Positions 33,692 to 45,500 of a DNA stretch of 64,000 nucleotides are shown piece by piece; the first letter of the stretch is position 1; the number at the start of each line of letters is the position of its first letter. Where the stretch lies: NCBI GenBank assembly GCA_010093605.1, contig MU004191.1:109112-173111 (forward strand). The letters run 5' to 3'. A program made the translations under genes and the position numbers. This stretch comes from Lophium mytilinum. Taxonomy: Eukaryota > Ascomycota > Dothideomycetes > Mytilinidiales > Mytilinidiaceae. The notes below the pieces were generated by a model. It did not search any database, was not told the DNA's origin, and saw nothing but the letters and a program-made list of their open reading frames with translations.

Positions 33692-34573
33692 ATGGGTGTC
33701 GGAAGCCTCCTGAGCATGGCTAGACGCTGTGCGATTCGTCACATTGACACCCTGTACGACGTCGGCACTACGCACCCGTATTCGTTCTGGCGGCCCATCC
33801 TCCTCAAAGTCGATGACCCAGCTCAACTTCTTACCATCGAAACCAATTGCCCGCAACTCCGAGGACACACCGGAGAGCTGTGGGAGAGGTTCATACAGCG
33901 AGACATTCCGCGATGGGCAACGAAGCAACAAGAGCCAGCAGACCCGAAAAACTGGGCAAAGTTCTATCAATACCTGAAGAAAAACTCAGATGCAGAGCAG
34001 GCCGCACAGGAACAAGCTCTGAAAGAGACAATGCGGAAGCTGAACGATGCTAAGCGCAAGAATACTACCACGATCATCGAGGCAAAGACAATCGTCAATC
34101 CAGTCAAGCACAGGCGTCTCGGCGGTGTCACCGGACCGCGCGCACCTCCAGCCGCGAAAAATGCGAAGACCGCTCTCGACAAGCTCAAGCGCAGCGTGTA
34201 CGACGCTCGCCAAGGTCAGCCGAAGGCTGCTATGCTCCCGAACAAGCTGTTGGAGGAGAGGAAAGGCCGTGTCGCCAAGGCTCCCAAGAGCATGGTCGAG
34301 GATCGGAAGCGTATCCAGCTCGGTGCCCCGAGGACGAAGACATGGACGAGCCAGGCCACCCCGACCACCGCTACGAACGTCTCATCAACCCCGCGTACTA
34401 CTGATAAAGCTGTGATGGAGCAGGGAGCTAGGGAGAAGGCGGCCAAGGAGCAAGCAGCCAGGGAAGCTAGGCTGAGAGCGCTCACCGCAGGCGGTGCCAG
34501 TGCGCCAATGAAGAAGCGAAAGCGCCCGGAAGTCGACCCCTTCATGCCGGCGGTCAAGCGGACTAAGTCTTGA
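33692..34573 (+). CDS. Elongin A (RNA polymerase II SIII subunit A) family protein
   Basis: Single exon, 293 residues. The N-terminal ~110 residues match the Elongin A domain: SLLSMARRCAIRHIDTLYDV, then THPYSFWRPILLKVDDPAQL, then IETNCPQLRGHTGELW and ERFIQRDIPRW. In animals this region binds Elongin C and supports Pol II elongation and stalled-Pol II ubiquitination. The rest is basic, Ala/Lys-rich and disordered, ending PMKKRKRPEVDPF, a likely nuclear signal. It lacks the TFIIS-like N-terminus of animal Elongin A, as is usual in fungi. It is divergent from THOC7 (635 bp). Confidence 0.85.
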   Translation: MGVGSLLSMARRCAIRHIDTLYDVGTTHPYSFWRPILLKVDDPAQLLTIETNCPQLRGHTGELWERFIQRDIPRWATKQQEPADPKNWAKFYQYLKKNSDAEQAAQEQALKETMRKLNDAKRKNTTTIIEAKTIVNPVKHRRLGGVTGPRAPPAAKNAKTALDKLKRSVYDARQGQPKAAMLPNKLLEERKGRVAKAPKSMVEDRKRIQLGAPRTKTWTSQATPTTATNVSSTPRTTDKAVMEQGAREKAAKEQAAREARLRALTAGGASAPMKKRKRPEVDPFMPAVKRTKS

Positions 34574-34829
34574 AGCTCCTAGCGAGTCTTGACTAGACGG
34601 AATCTTTCTTATTTCCTTTCTCTGCTGTTTCTGGATTACACCTTGGTCAAATTGTGGTGAATTGCATCTGGTGGAGTACGGCAGGAGCCCGGCTAGGATA
34701 GATACCCTTCCTCACTGAGGGAATACCCGTTACGTATATACGTCACGTAGTGATCAATGATCAATGTTCATGCACACTTGATTCCCACTGCGCGAGGCCC
34801 TTTAGTATGTCATCAATGAGTAAGGAGAA

Positions 34830-35640
34830 AACATCTGTGTACACTATTCTACAACTACCTAAGGTTTTTCAGTCTTCAGTATATTTGCAAAGCATTAGGA
34901 CAAGAAGCGTCTGTAATATGTCTACCACTGCTTGAACTCCTTCAACTTGCTTTCCATAACTTCTGAGAGATAGGTATCTGTGTACAATTGCTTGCCGCCG
35001 CTAGAGGTCCCTTCATGTGCTTCCAACACGCCCAAAAGAGCATATAGCTGTGTACGCAACTGCCGCCGCTGGAAGACTTTTATCTATTTCCATATTTTTC
35101 TGAAAAGTCACTAATCTGTGTACACTACTCTGCCACTGCCTGACTTCCTCCAGCGTGATTCCACAGTCTTAGAAAAAAGACTTGCGTGTACTCTTACTTG
35201 CCGCTGTTGGACGACCTTCAACCTGCTCTCGACAAATCTAGAAAGCAGTGTACACGTGTACACTGCATTTGCCGCCCCTTGAGGTCTTTGATACTGCTAT
35301 TCAAGATCTAGATTTTGCGGTTCTGCGTACAATGCTCCGCCAGTGCTTGGGGTGCTCCGACGTAGTTTATAAGTTGGAGGAGTAGACCTGTATGTGTGTT
35401 CTTCCTTGCTAATGCGGGGAGTCTTCGGCATCGTTGTGGTCTTCTCTGCTATTGCCTGGGGACCTTCGCTCGGGAATTGATTGATGGATCGAGGTATAGT
35501 TGCTCACTAGTGCTTTCGAAACTCTGGGAGTGATGTGGGTGTGTAGACTTCTTTGCGACTGCTTGAGGTTCTTTGACGTGACTTTAGAAGAAGAGTGGGG
35601 AATAAGAAGGCAAGGGGATGTGTTGTATGCTCTTTGGCGG
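34830..35640. repeat. Degenerate ~69-bp tandem array, about 11-12 units
   Basis: A core close to tctgtgtacactactctgcc followed by gctgcttgaggtc recurs with a period of 67-76 bp. Cores lie near 34836, 34912, 34979, 35049, 35117, 35185, 35255, 35324 and 35391, with weaker copies near 35440, 35495 and 35545. The second half of each unit is less conserved (often ttcaa..tgctttcc..tctagaaag). Units differ a lot from each other, so the array is old. No reading frame runs through it in all units, and the units show no transposon ends. Confidence 0.75.
35245..35266. repeat. Perfect 22-bp palindrome inside the array
   Basis: The half gcagtgtacac (35245-35255) is followed directly by its reverse complement gtgtacactgc (35256-35266). 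It sits at a unit border where the tgtgtacac core of the array meets its own mirror image. Confidence 0.85.
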
Positions 35641-36176
35641 TCAGACGACACACTTTGAGTTCTACGTCAACTCATGCTGTAGTAAAGAAATCGGTCTTCA
35701 TGTTCCGATGACACGCTGAAGCATCTCAAAACGGAGGTGTAGAACGATAACACCCACGACCCTCCCTCACATCCTCAAGCACGTCAAAAACCCTCAGTAG
35801 TAGCAGAGAAAAGTTTACACGGATACATGCCTGCCTGCCTAGCTATGCATCACCACACCCCTCCTTCAACCGCCCTCCATTCAACCCCATCCCAAATGGT
35901 CAACCACGGATCAGAAGAAAGCCGCTCAGCCGCCAACACTCCCCAAGAAGATAGAAGTCTTCCAGATCAAGCGAGGCGGTCCACCCCCTCAACCCTCAAA
36001 CCAGCCATGGCACACCCCATCCGCGCCCTTGAGCACGACGACCCACCCATCGAGCACCGGATCCCACTGCGGCTTCACCACGTCAGTATCTTATCGCCAA
36101 AATCATATTCACAGAGAGCGCGGTGGAGGGGTCGTAGGATTAGCGGTGCAGGTATGTGTAAGTGATGGTATCGGTT

Positions 36177-36615
36177 CTAGTAGCCCCCACGCAGGGCAAG
36201 TACCAGATGCAGCGTTGCGCCGCCCTCGAGGTTGTATTCCGCAGCTGTCTTGTCGTCGGCCCTGTGAACGTTGCATTAACATGTGCGAGTCTGTTTCTTG
36301 GTGGTGGGGAGACGCACATCTGCTTCCCGCCGAAGATCAGGCGCTGTTGGGCGGGCGGGATGCCCTCTTTCTCTTCGACGCGCTCCTTTATGCGCGAGAC
36401 CTGGGGGAGTTGTTAGGTTTAGGTTTCGGGGGGTGGATGGAGGGAGGGGAGCGGGTGGGGGGCGTGCCTTGTAGTCCGGCTCGATGTCCAGCTCGATCTC
36501 TTTGCCTGTTAGGGTGCGGACCCTGTTCACTGATCAGCAGACACTCCTATCCTATAGCTTTCATGACGCTGAAGCCGGGAGGAAGGGAGCTGGAAGCGAC
36601 GTACTTGATCTGCAT
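36177..36615 (-). CDS. RUB1: NEDD8 / Rub1 ubiquitin-like modifier precursor
   Basis: Four exons by hand: 36605-36615, 36468-36522, 36318-36400, 36177-36261; 77 residues. The protein reads [20 protein letters not shown], then [40 protein letters not shown] and [16 protein letters not shown] plus one Tyr. The mature end is RGG with a single extra residue, removed by a Yuh1/UCHL3- or NEDP1-type protease. Ala at the position before RGG (LALRGG) and the [11 protein letters not shown] helix fit NEDD8 rather than ubiquitin (LRLRGG). It is conjugated to cullins to activate SCF-type ligases. Exon 1 is only 11 nt. Intron 2 must start with GC (aag|gcacgc), because the flanking codons are fixed by conservation. 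Confidence 0.95.
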
Positions 36616-39600
36616 CTTGGTGGTGGTTGCGGAGAGGAAATTGAAACGGGTGTTGGGTGCTGAGAGCGGGGTTCTAGACCCTTTCCTTGTGGAGGTGCGG
36701 ATGGGTTTGTTGGGGTGGAAGTAGGTTGAGATTGAGGTTGGTTTGAAGAGAGGTAGCTGGCGAGTGGGTGTGCAGCCTTTGTAGAGCGAGGCAGCCGTTT
36801 GTTGTGAGGTGCAAGCTGGAGTCAATCTCAGGCTGCAGCGGCGTGAATCCGCGGGATGGTGGGGCAAGGCGGGCCGAAAGTCGTGACCCGGGTGGCTGAA
36901 TACAGGGTCTGTGCTTCGAGGTGTGGCGGTGCGGTGAAAGATGGAACCTCGGAATGATGTTGATCATCTTTATAGATTTGTTGATGTTGATAGTGTGAAT
37001 TTGTAAAGCGAGACTGTTATTTCTTTGATTTCTTTCACCGAAGCTGTTGCACCAGTTGCAACTTGAAAGGGAGAGCAACATTATTCCACAAACAACCTCA
37101 GATGCACTATCGAAGCTCTCGTATAGCAGAAATGGATATGTCTCCTTGATTAGTTCTCCTATGATGCTCGAAACTTGAGACTTAAGGTTCTGCAAAATCC
37201 CATAATTTACGAGTCTTCTCACTGTCTTGTGGAGAACTCGGCTTGAAAGTAGACCGGGCTGGATTGCGGTGCTGCTGGTGGGGTTGAGGTTAATAAGAAT
37301 ATGAGGGGAGGTGGGTCAGTAGAGAAACAACAGAGGAGGTTGCGTTTGGGATGTAAGTCCTGCCAAAGTACCATGTGCAGACTCTGCTCTCGCGATCCCA
37401 CTCCTTGATCTCACCTTTCCCCGCGTGTCATCGGAAAGAAACCGAGAAACAGCTAGAAGTCACGACCTGAATCCTAGGTTAGAGACCAAACCTCTGATAT
37501 CCCCTCTACAGTAGGTAGCCCCCCATCCTCAGCCCTGTGCAACACACCCATCTCCTTCCTCAACCCGTCATCCAAACCCCCTCTCCACACGCGCGATGGT
37601 AGATCCACATCCGCAGCCAGCCCTTCTCCTCCTTCCACGCGCTCAATCCCGATCCAGGCTTCCGTACTTTCCCACTTGGGTAGACTGTAATGAGGCTGTC
37701 ATGAACCCGTTTCACGCTTCCCACTCCCCGCGCCTACCTAGTGGGGCCAGTCCCGTCCGCCACGCGTCCGCATCGAGGCGCGTCAGGGTCGAAATTGGCT
37801 GCTTATAGCCGCGCCGCGAAGATGGTGCGCCGCCTCACCCTCGAAATGAGCGTTGCGGGGGGTAGTTGGGCGAGTAGGCGGGGGAATTAGGGAGTAGGTA
37901 CGCCGGGTGCACTGAAAAGAATATCGTGAAACAGCCAAGATATGCTGATTTGGATGGGAAGTGCCCGCGGAGGCTAGGGGAGATTGGACTGGCTGGACCC
38001 AGGATCGGTGGCGCTCGGGATCTGTGTGATCGGCGCAGGGGGTGCGGCGTGGGTCGGAGATTTTGGAGGGGTTTTTTCTCTTCTGGGCGGTGAGGCGAGA
38101 TGTTCAGAGCGAGATGAGAGTCGGGGCGGGAGGTGGTATGTAGGTAAAGCAGGCAGTAGATGAGGGTGGTAGGCCGATGGATTCGGAGATGGAAGGGGAG
38201 GGATGACTAAGGGGTTGGGTCTAGATGGGGGAGCTTGAAGATCGTAAAGAACCGGGATCGTTCATGTGCGAGGCTGGATGTGCGTGCTAGGTAGTCGTGA
38301 TTGGAGATCAAGAGGGCTCGAAGACGTCTCTAGTGCAGCCATCGTGAAATCCTCGCCAAGATCGTCTGAGCAGCCGTCCGGATGCATGCGATGCGCGCGT
38401 GGATTGAGAAAAATCTTATTTCTAGCTTTGGAAGCGTGAAACAATTTCGTCTGAAATGGATGACTAGACCAAGAACTCATCCGATTGGAGTCATAGCGTG
38501 GTGATAGAGACGGTTATGGTCATGGAATGAGGCGTGGATGCAGAAGAAGTTGTTGATACATATCCTGTTGCGTGATATACGGACATAGGCTAGTCTTATG
38601 TCCATGCCTAGACGTTCAGAACAGCTTGTCTGAAATTCGTGACTGGGCTGAATGCTCGGCCTACTTGATGCAGGTGCTGCTTGTTACCGAATAGAGGCTT
38701 GGATGAGCACGTTAATGGACTGAGAACTTGAGTACGGATTCAAGATGAGGGGCTAGATTACCAATGCTGCAGTAAGAAGGGTGCGAGTCAGTGTGATTAC
38801 AAGGCTGAGATGATCGCAAGGGGGTTCGAGATAGGCATGTGATTGAAGGTTCGACGACACGGCGAGGCTGATGCTGGTTTGCGGAAATGACAGAATCAAA
38901 ATAAGTTCGGAGATGAAAAGCTATGCGATCAACGAAAAGGTGATTGCCTTAAAGTTGTCAGATGAAGTCACAAATCGCAGATGATCCAAAAGGGGCTACC
39001 GCCAAAATGCCACAGCTCCATCTCTCTGTCGGATGCTGGGTCTATTCAATTCTGGTGAAATGCTTTGGGGCCTGGGAGTTGGATCGCCGGCTCCCGAGTC
39101 CATGCCAATGCAATGCATGCATGCATCTAATCCCCATCGTTCCGCTATATGTACAACCCAAGCCGAACCAACCCATCCGCAGCCTAAAAGCCGGGTATAT
39201 GTGCAACTATATGCAGTCGCTGGTGAAATGGTGGCTGTTTTGAATATTCCTACTCAAGGAAACAAGTCTGAAGAAAGACACTAGCAATAAGAATAAGAAT
39301 ATGGATAAGAATGGTAAAAGGTTGACAAGTCGAACTGTCGAAGGCGCAAACATGCTACCGGATAATGACCTGGTGGTCCCCCATGGAAGAGAAGGCGGTG
39401 AGATATGCCTGATATCAGACGCCGTAATGTACCTGAATGAAACTCCAAAACTGAATGCACCGTAAACCGACCCTTGGTAATGGTAATGATAGACAACATG
39501 GAAGAAAATGATCCGAACATTCTAATGCGACTGGAAAATAATCACAAGTGAAGTGAACCCAAGCCGGCTCATGCTACCAGCTGTCGAATGAGGCGATGAC

Positions 39601-41009
39601 ACGAACGTTTCTCCAACTTCAACCCTAGCTCTTGTTCGTCGCTACCTAGTCAGGTATTCTGTGTGTCGTCTCCTACGTCTCCGTAGTCATGAATTTCCGG
39701 TCGGCGCAGTTCTTCCACGCTGGAGATGCAGACAGGGACGTGAGCAGGCACATCGGCGGTTGGCGGCGGTGTATATTGCAGTCGATGTAAGCATGGCCAG
39801 GGTTCCGGAAAGGGTAATCCATGCATCTGGCTCCGCACAAACTGGAAGGCTGACAAAACAAACCATAGTCGCCCCACCAGCTCACGCAGGGCTCACTGGG
39901 ATCTAAGAATTGCGGCTACACACGTACTATAGAAGACCATTGTGGCGGCACGCGAGAGGGTGCGGGTGGGAGCGTGGGTGCCTATAACGCCAAGTCGTCT
40001 GGACCTGATATCCCAGCAAAGGCGACTTGTCAATGCAGCAGCTGTTGAACGAATGGAGAAAGAAGATAGATGCCCGCAATGGATAGAGTTGCTGGAGGAA
40101 AGCCTGGAAGACGCAGAGTCCGAATTGAGCAGCTGGACACCCAGAAAGCAACGGCTCACCACGCCGCAATATGGTTCCCAGCACTTTTGTGCGCGGTTCC
40201 TGCATGGAGATTGCCACCTACATCACCGACGCAGACTTTCTCCATGCGCGTCGGCAAAAGACGAATCCTTCAGGAACGCGCCAGGAACCAGCTGTGCCGT
40301 CCGTACCCTTGAGCGCTTCGTCCAAGTTCTTCCCCATCTCGCCCGGCAGAAGCCGCGTATCTGTCATCACCTCGATGCAGGAACCCCGAAGCCCTCGCAT
40401 TCGCATCGAATAAAGTTGGCGACTGGCGCAGGTCGGCGTCTTGGTGCGCGGTTTCGTGGTGATATCAGGTGCAGGTGGAGACGGCCCGTCATCTCGCTTC
40501 TCCTAGTCAGGGCCCGTGCCTGACCACGCTTACTAGATCGCGCTCTCGACGCTGCGATATCACGGGAGACGGTGCGCCTGGTAGCTAATTTAAGCTCGTG
40601 GGCCCGTTGGCGTTGAACCGGTCTCGCATGGCGTTGATGGCGTGCCTGTCATCGCTATCTCCACCCGCTTTCAGTCTCGCGGAGAGGCCACCGAGCTCGC
40701 TTCACATTGCTGCTGCCCTACAATTCGGCCCGGATAGCGTATTCTTGCCAGTGGAGGGGTCGGCCACGGGCGAGGCTGATCGGCGAGGCTGGCGGCTGAT
40801 GCTGTGCCGTGGGAATCCTGTCTGCTACTCTTCCGACGACATGCCGTGCCTTCTCGCGCCCCTGGCTGGCTTTTGCACCTCCGGCGGGATTTTCGGGACT
40901 CAGATCGCTGCGCTTGCTCGTGGTGGGGATATGTCCGGGGTGGCCTTGGGCTAGTTTTGAGCGTTTTGTGGGTTTTTGAATTGGCTGACCGTACGAGTGC
41001 GGAGATACA
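36616..41009. other. Gene-poor region, about 4.4 kb
   Basis: It holds the NEDD8 promoter and then sequence without a supported gene. Between 39660 and 40520 several frames on both strands have protein-like composition, for example a Glu-rich helix near 40060-40140 on +, but they conflict and I could not build a consistent exon set. One unrecognised small gene may be there. Confidence 0.4.
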
Positions 41010-42587
41010 CTACTGCGCACCCGCCTCCCGTTTCGGCGACCCGGGCGCTGACCTTCGTTCCGGCCCTACCGAATGCTGATGATGAGATTGCCGTGTTTCA
41101 CCTTGACTTGTCCCTTGCATGCCACTGCTGCCCTCATTTCGATGCTGCTCGTGAGCTTGATACTGTTGCTGCAGCGGATGGCCTTGGTGCTGCTGTTGAT
41201 GGCTTTCTGCTCCACGCGGTGGCTGTTGCTGGCGCTGTTCTGGTCCCCCGTGCTCAGCTGGTGGCGCAATGCCCTCTGGAATTCCTTGACTCGATATCGT
41301 TGCCCGACGGCTCAGGGACCCTCCAGCATCGTACCCGCGCGTTGAGGCATCGCTACGAGCTCGTCCGTGCCCGCGTCGGGCTGGCGTGGATGCCGAAGAC
41401 GAGATCTGCGAAAAGGATGGCGATGTGTACTGGGGCGTCGAGGAGGGGGGCGGGGCCTGCTGGTGGCCGCCCACCGCTTTCCGCTTCTTCGGCGAGCTGG
41501 TGTAATCTGCGTCAGAGGCATGAGAGGTTGCATGTTGATGGTGCGAGAATGAGGCGGAGTGTTTACCTGAAGGCGTGGCAGGAGCCTCTCTTCGCTCAGC
41601 GCCTCCACTTTGAGAAGTTGGTGGCACCCAGTGGTGGAAGTAGATCGAAGGCGACGACGTCTCCTGCGAGGGCTGCTGTAGTGCGTGCACGCCCAGCGGC
41701 GCTGAAGGAGGCTGCTGGATTTGCATCTCGTTGGTGGTGAGCCTGGGAAGCTGTGACTGTGCTGGCGGTCGTGGAGCTGAAGTCGGCGCACCAACATGGC
41801 CTGATGTCTGCGCTGCCCGCGCTCTGCTGTTCGGAGACAAGCTTCCGCTGGCGTACGCCGATGTCGAGAAGGCGCCATGCTGTGGTTGTGCAGCCAGCGG
41901 CTGTCCTGGTAGCACCGACGTTGCGGAGAGAACTGGCTGTGAGCCCTGTGGCGCGACGCCGTACACACCCGGTTGAGTTTGGCCGATTAACCTCGTCTCT
42001 CGCCGCAGTTCTGGTGAGACCTGCGCCTGGACGAGGCCTTGCTGCTGCTGCTGTGCCGTCTGGAGCTGGGCCACATACTGCTGCAGCCAGTCGAGACTCA
42101 TGTTGGCGAGGTTGCTGCCACTGATTCCCGCGAAGATCATGGGCACGAGATTCGGCGGGATTCCCCTTGCGAGTGACTCCTGCAGCATCGACTGCTCAAT
42201 CTTGCGCTGGTCCAGCCGCAGCTCCTCCTGCCGCGTCTTCTGCTCCTCTTGCTTCCGCTTGTCCTCCTCGGCTTTGGCCACAAGCCAGTTCCGCATCGAC
42301 TCCTCGGCTCCTTGCCACTGCGAGGGCGGGGCGGGCATGGAACCTAGGGATGGAGGCAAAGGCGGCGGTCCTCGGCCTGGATCTTGCATCGTCATCGCCG
42401 CAGGTGGCGGGAGGCCTCTGTGCGGCGTGCCCATGCTGGAGGGAACACTGGCCGGCAGTGATCTGAGGAGGCCGCCGGGAGGTTTTGGGGAGAATAGCGA
42501 TGCGGAAGATGTAAAGGGCGGAGAGTAATCATGGGGAGTTTTAAATTCGAATTCCGACTTGGGAGGCTTAGAGAGAGTGAGCAACAT
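41010..42587 (-). CDS. Low-complexity Gln/Ser/Pro-rich fungal protein, unknown function
   Basis: Single exon, 525 residues, starting MLLTLSKPPKSEFEFKTPHD. A predicted helical block at about residues 95-180 (SMRNWLVAKAEEDKRKQEEQ, KTRQEELRLDQRKIEQSMLQ, then ESLARGIPPNLVPMIFAGIS and LDWLQQYVAQLQ) looks like the conserved core. The rest is disordered, rich in Gln, Ser, Pro and His, with SSPKKRKAV (about residue 365) as a likely nuclear signal and HQQQHQGHPLQQQ-type runs near the end. The layout resembles a nuclear regulatory or co-activator protein, but no DNA-binding or enzyme domain is visible. From memory such proteins are conserved in Pezizomycotina; I cannot check that here. Confidence 0.65.
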   Translation of the reverse strand: MLLTLSKPPKSEFEFKTPHDYSPPFTSSASLFSPKPPGGLLRSLPASVPSSMGTPHRGLPPPAAMTMQDPGRGPPPLPPSLGSMPAPPSQWQGAEESMRNWLVAKAEEDKRKQEEQKTRQEELRLDQRKIEQSMLQESLARGIPPNLVPMIFAGISGSNLANMSLDWLQQYVAQLQTAQQQQQGLVQAQVSPELRRETRLIGQTQPGVYGVAPQGSQPVLSATSVLPGQPLAAQPQHGAFSTSAYASGSLSPNSRARAAQTSGHVGAPTSAPRPPAQSQLPRLTTNEMQIQQPPSAPLGVHALQQPSQETSSPSIYFHHWVPPTSQSGGAERREAPATPSGKHSASFSHHQHATSHASDADYTSSPKKRKAVGGHQQAPPPSSTPQYTSPSFSQISSSASTPARRGHGRARSDASTRGYDAGGSLSRRATISSQGIPEGIAPPAEHGGPEQRQQQPPRGAESHQQQHQGHPLQQQYQAHEQHRNEGSSGMQGTSQGETRQSHHQHSVGPERRSAPGSPKREAGAQ

Positions 42588-45500
42588 GAAGACGAAGGGA
42601 AGTGGTGGAGCACGCGGTCGACATTGACGAAAAAAATGACTGGCGGAGGTTCAACACAGTTCCTAGACGAGATGGAACGACATACTTAAGAGAAGCCTTG
42701 CGAGCAACGTTCACCCACGGCCCAGAGCTGCAAACCGTTGCCCCCAAGGCGGGACTAACGCTGGGCTCTGGCAGGCACGGGTTAGGTGGCTGTGATTCGC
42801 GGGCCCGGACGAGGCTAGACAGCGGCGGAGAAGTCGTTACAGGCCGCTGCTGCAATGACGATCCTGCCCAGGTGTCGCGTGGTTGGTGTGGACGATCGGA
42901 GCGGGCTGGAGGGGCGAGACAGGCCGGAGAAGGTGGTGACGAGGGCACAGAGGGTGGATGGGGGTGGGAGGCCGTGGTTGGGCGGGGTGTTGAGGTATAG
43001 AAAGAAGCCAACCCCAAGCGGCAGCACTCACTTCACGCGCGTTGCCCACCACAGCGGACGACAGCCGCAAAGGCGGTGCGGGCGGCAGACGGTGGCCCTG
43101 GAGAACTCTGCGGCGTGCAGAGGGCGTCAGCAGGGCGCGGTGGAGGGTCTGACGTTGGCCTTGTCGCCGCTTCGGGCCATCTTTCCCACTGCTGGGCTGT
43201 GGCGCGGCGGACCTAGTTTTGACGTGCGTCCAAGGTTGTGCGCGCGGGTGCCGGCCAAGCGGCGGAAGACGCCTGAAGCGGCGTGCTGGCGTACATACAG
43301 TCGCCTGATGTGTCTACATGTAACATATGAAGGAGCACTGGGGCCGACGTCGATTCAACGACGCTGCGAATCGTTACCTGATGCGGGCTCGCGTAGCCTC
43401 ACCAACCACTCCTCTCTGCCTCTGCGCTGACTGTCGACACCTTAGATACAGTGCAGGACACACCCAGACACGCCCGTTACTCCTCCGATATTGTGCCAGC
43501 ACGCTATCTCGACGGCCATGGGAGGTGCCCCGGCCTGTGCTCCGGCCAGATCCCAGCGCCGCAGCCAGCCAGTGCTCAGCCGTTGCCAACGTCCGGCCGC
43601 ACTGCTGCAGCGCGCGGGCCGTGTGGCTGACAGCTCGTGGAATTAAAGGTGCTCGACATGGGGTCGACGACACTCGCGGGCAGCGGGCCAGGGCCCTCTC
43701 CCAGCCCTCAGGGTCAACGTTCGGGACGAAGCGAGTGCAATCTCACCGCGCCAGAACAGGGCACAGCACGGATCAGGGCCCCCGTTGCGGCCGCGGCATG
43801 GTGGACCAGGAGATTGAAGGGCAGCGGCACGCTGAAAGGTCAGACAGTGGTCGAAAGCCCCCCGCGGTCGGCGAGTGAGCGTCGTCGAGCGCGTCGTGTA
43901 TCAAGGCGAAACGGCAGGGCGGTGCCTGCTGGGCGTCAGGACGACGGCCGAGATTCGAGTGACTGGATGCGGATTCAGCAGCGCGTCCTCCGTCCTCGGT
44001 CGTGATGCTTGATATGCTGCCAGATGCGGAAGCACGAGGGGGACGCTGCGCGGCCTCTGCGTCTCCAACGGCGAGCCTCCCTCGCGACACGCCCAGACAG
44101 ACGCTGCCTGGAAGCTGCAGGTGACACGGGCGGCCGTGTCAACCTGTCAGCCTCTTTCATAACCCTCCCGTGGATCGCGCGTCAAGTCGAACCGCATGGC
44201 GAATCGATAAGAGCAGTGATCGCCCGCGCCATATCACTTCGCTGCCAGACGTTACATGGCCCCAAGGACGGTCTGATCCACTGCTGCAACACTTGACGGA
44301 AGCCTCCGTGTGCTGGCCGGGGAGCTCAGTGCCGTGGTGCCGTGAGTGCCGTGAGGGCGATGCTGCTTCACGCACAGCAAGGCTTTCAACTCGGGTTGCG
44401 CAATCACCGAGCGCCTGGCTCCGTTTTGGGATCGACCGAGGATTTAAATTTCCGTCTGCGCCAGGGAAAGGCAGAAGAGATGAAGTCAGATCTACTTGAA
44501 ACGCGTGGCGCCCCAGATCCGTCAAGGCATCGTGGAAGTCGCTTGGCTGGAAGCGTCTGGACGCCGCCCAATCCGCGATGCCTTCGTCTAAATGCTATTT
44601 CCGCTTCGGTGTTGGAGAGCAATCGGGCATAGCCTGCGCGGAAGCTTTGCTGGCGGCGGGGCGGGCCCGTGTAAGCCTGCCTTTCAAGGTTGATGTGGCA
44701 GAGGTCAGCCACCTGCACGCCGCGGAGCTGCTCCATGGTTCGTCAACGGACGGGCTCTTCAAGATGTGGCTGGGGGGCGCCTCTCTGAATGCAACATGTG
44801 AAGATGTTCCCTGGCGACGAACCATGTCATGGCGAGCTTGGTCCATCCAGAAAAGTGCATACTGTTCCTAATTCGACGCTCCGTAACCGAGATTTTCTCC
44901 GTCGTCCCCAGCAATGACGACCGGGGAGAGAAATCTTGGAAATCTTCCAGAAGCTGGGATTGCATCTGACGCCCATTTGCTTTTTGATTGCAGCCACCAA
45001 CGCAACGGTTGCGAGGTGCATCGACGCCGAGGCTTGTCAGGTTGCTGACGGAGCATGGGACATCCAAATTGGAGGAGGAGCTGGCCGACGACGTGGCTTG
45101 CGTATTCGCGGCGGCGAGCCTGAAAGAAGCTCATCGTGATGAAAGCATCACGTTGCCGTTGCCGCCAAGGTCGATTGATGCAATTGCTTCATTTCTCTTA
45201 GGCTGATGCAAAATTACGCCGGAATTTGGCCTATTGCAATCAGCGCAGACGCATGTTTGTCAGGACGGCAGGGTACGGTCAGTAGAGAACTGCAGCCAAA
45301 CCATATCCTCCACGGACTATGCGTCGGGAGAGCTGATAACACGAGGCGAGGTACGTACTCCCAGGATTCGTGACCACATGGAGGTCTGCATAAGCTCAAT
45401 GGTTCTGTGGTTTTGTGGAGGCGGGGCTGGAGTGAGGAGCCGAACTGCAGCTTCCTTCCTTTCTCGGCCATCAACATTCACTCACGGGAGGCAGAATAAT

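Larger units (their letters stand above)
34574..36176. other. Intergenic with degenerate tandem array
   Basis: Between Elongin A and NEDD8. About half is the ~69-bp tandem array listed separately. From 35650 to 36176 I see no gene; the last part is NEDD8 3' flank. Confidence 0.6.

Noticed and set aside
36029-36724. 231-codon open frame on +
   Set aside because: It is the antisense shadow of the NEDD8 gene and its introns.
39660-40523. Possible small multi-exon gene (Glu-rich helix on +, competing frames on -)
   Set aside because: A start with a good donor (gtaagc near 39788) exists, but no acceptor gives a consistent phase with the helical frame; the minus strand offers equally plausible frames.
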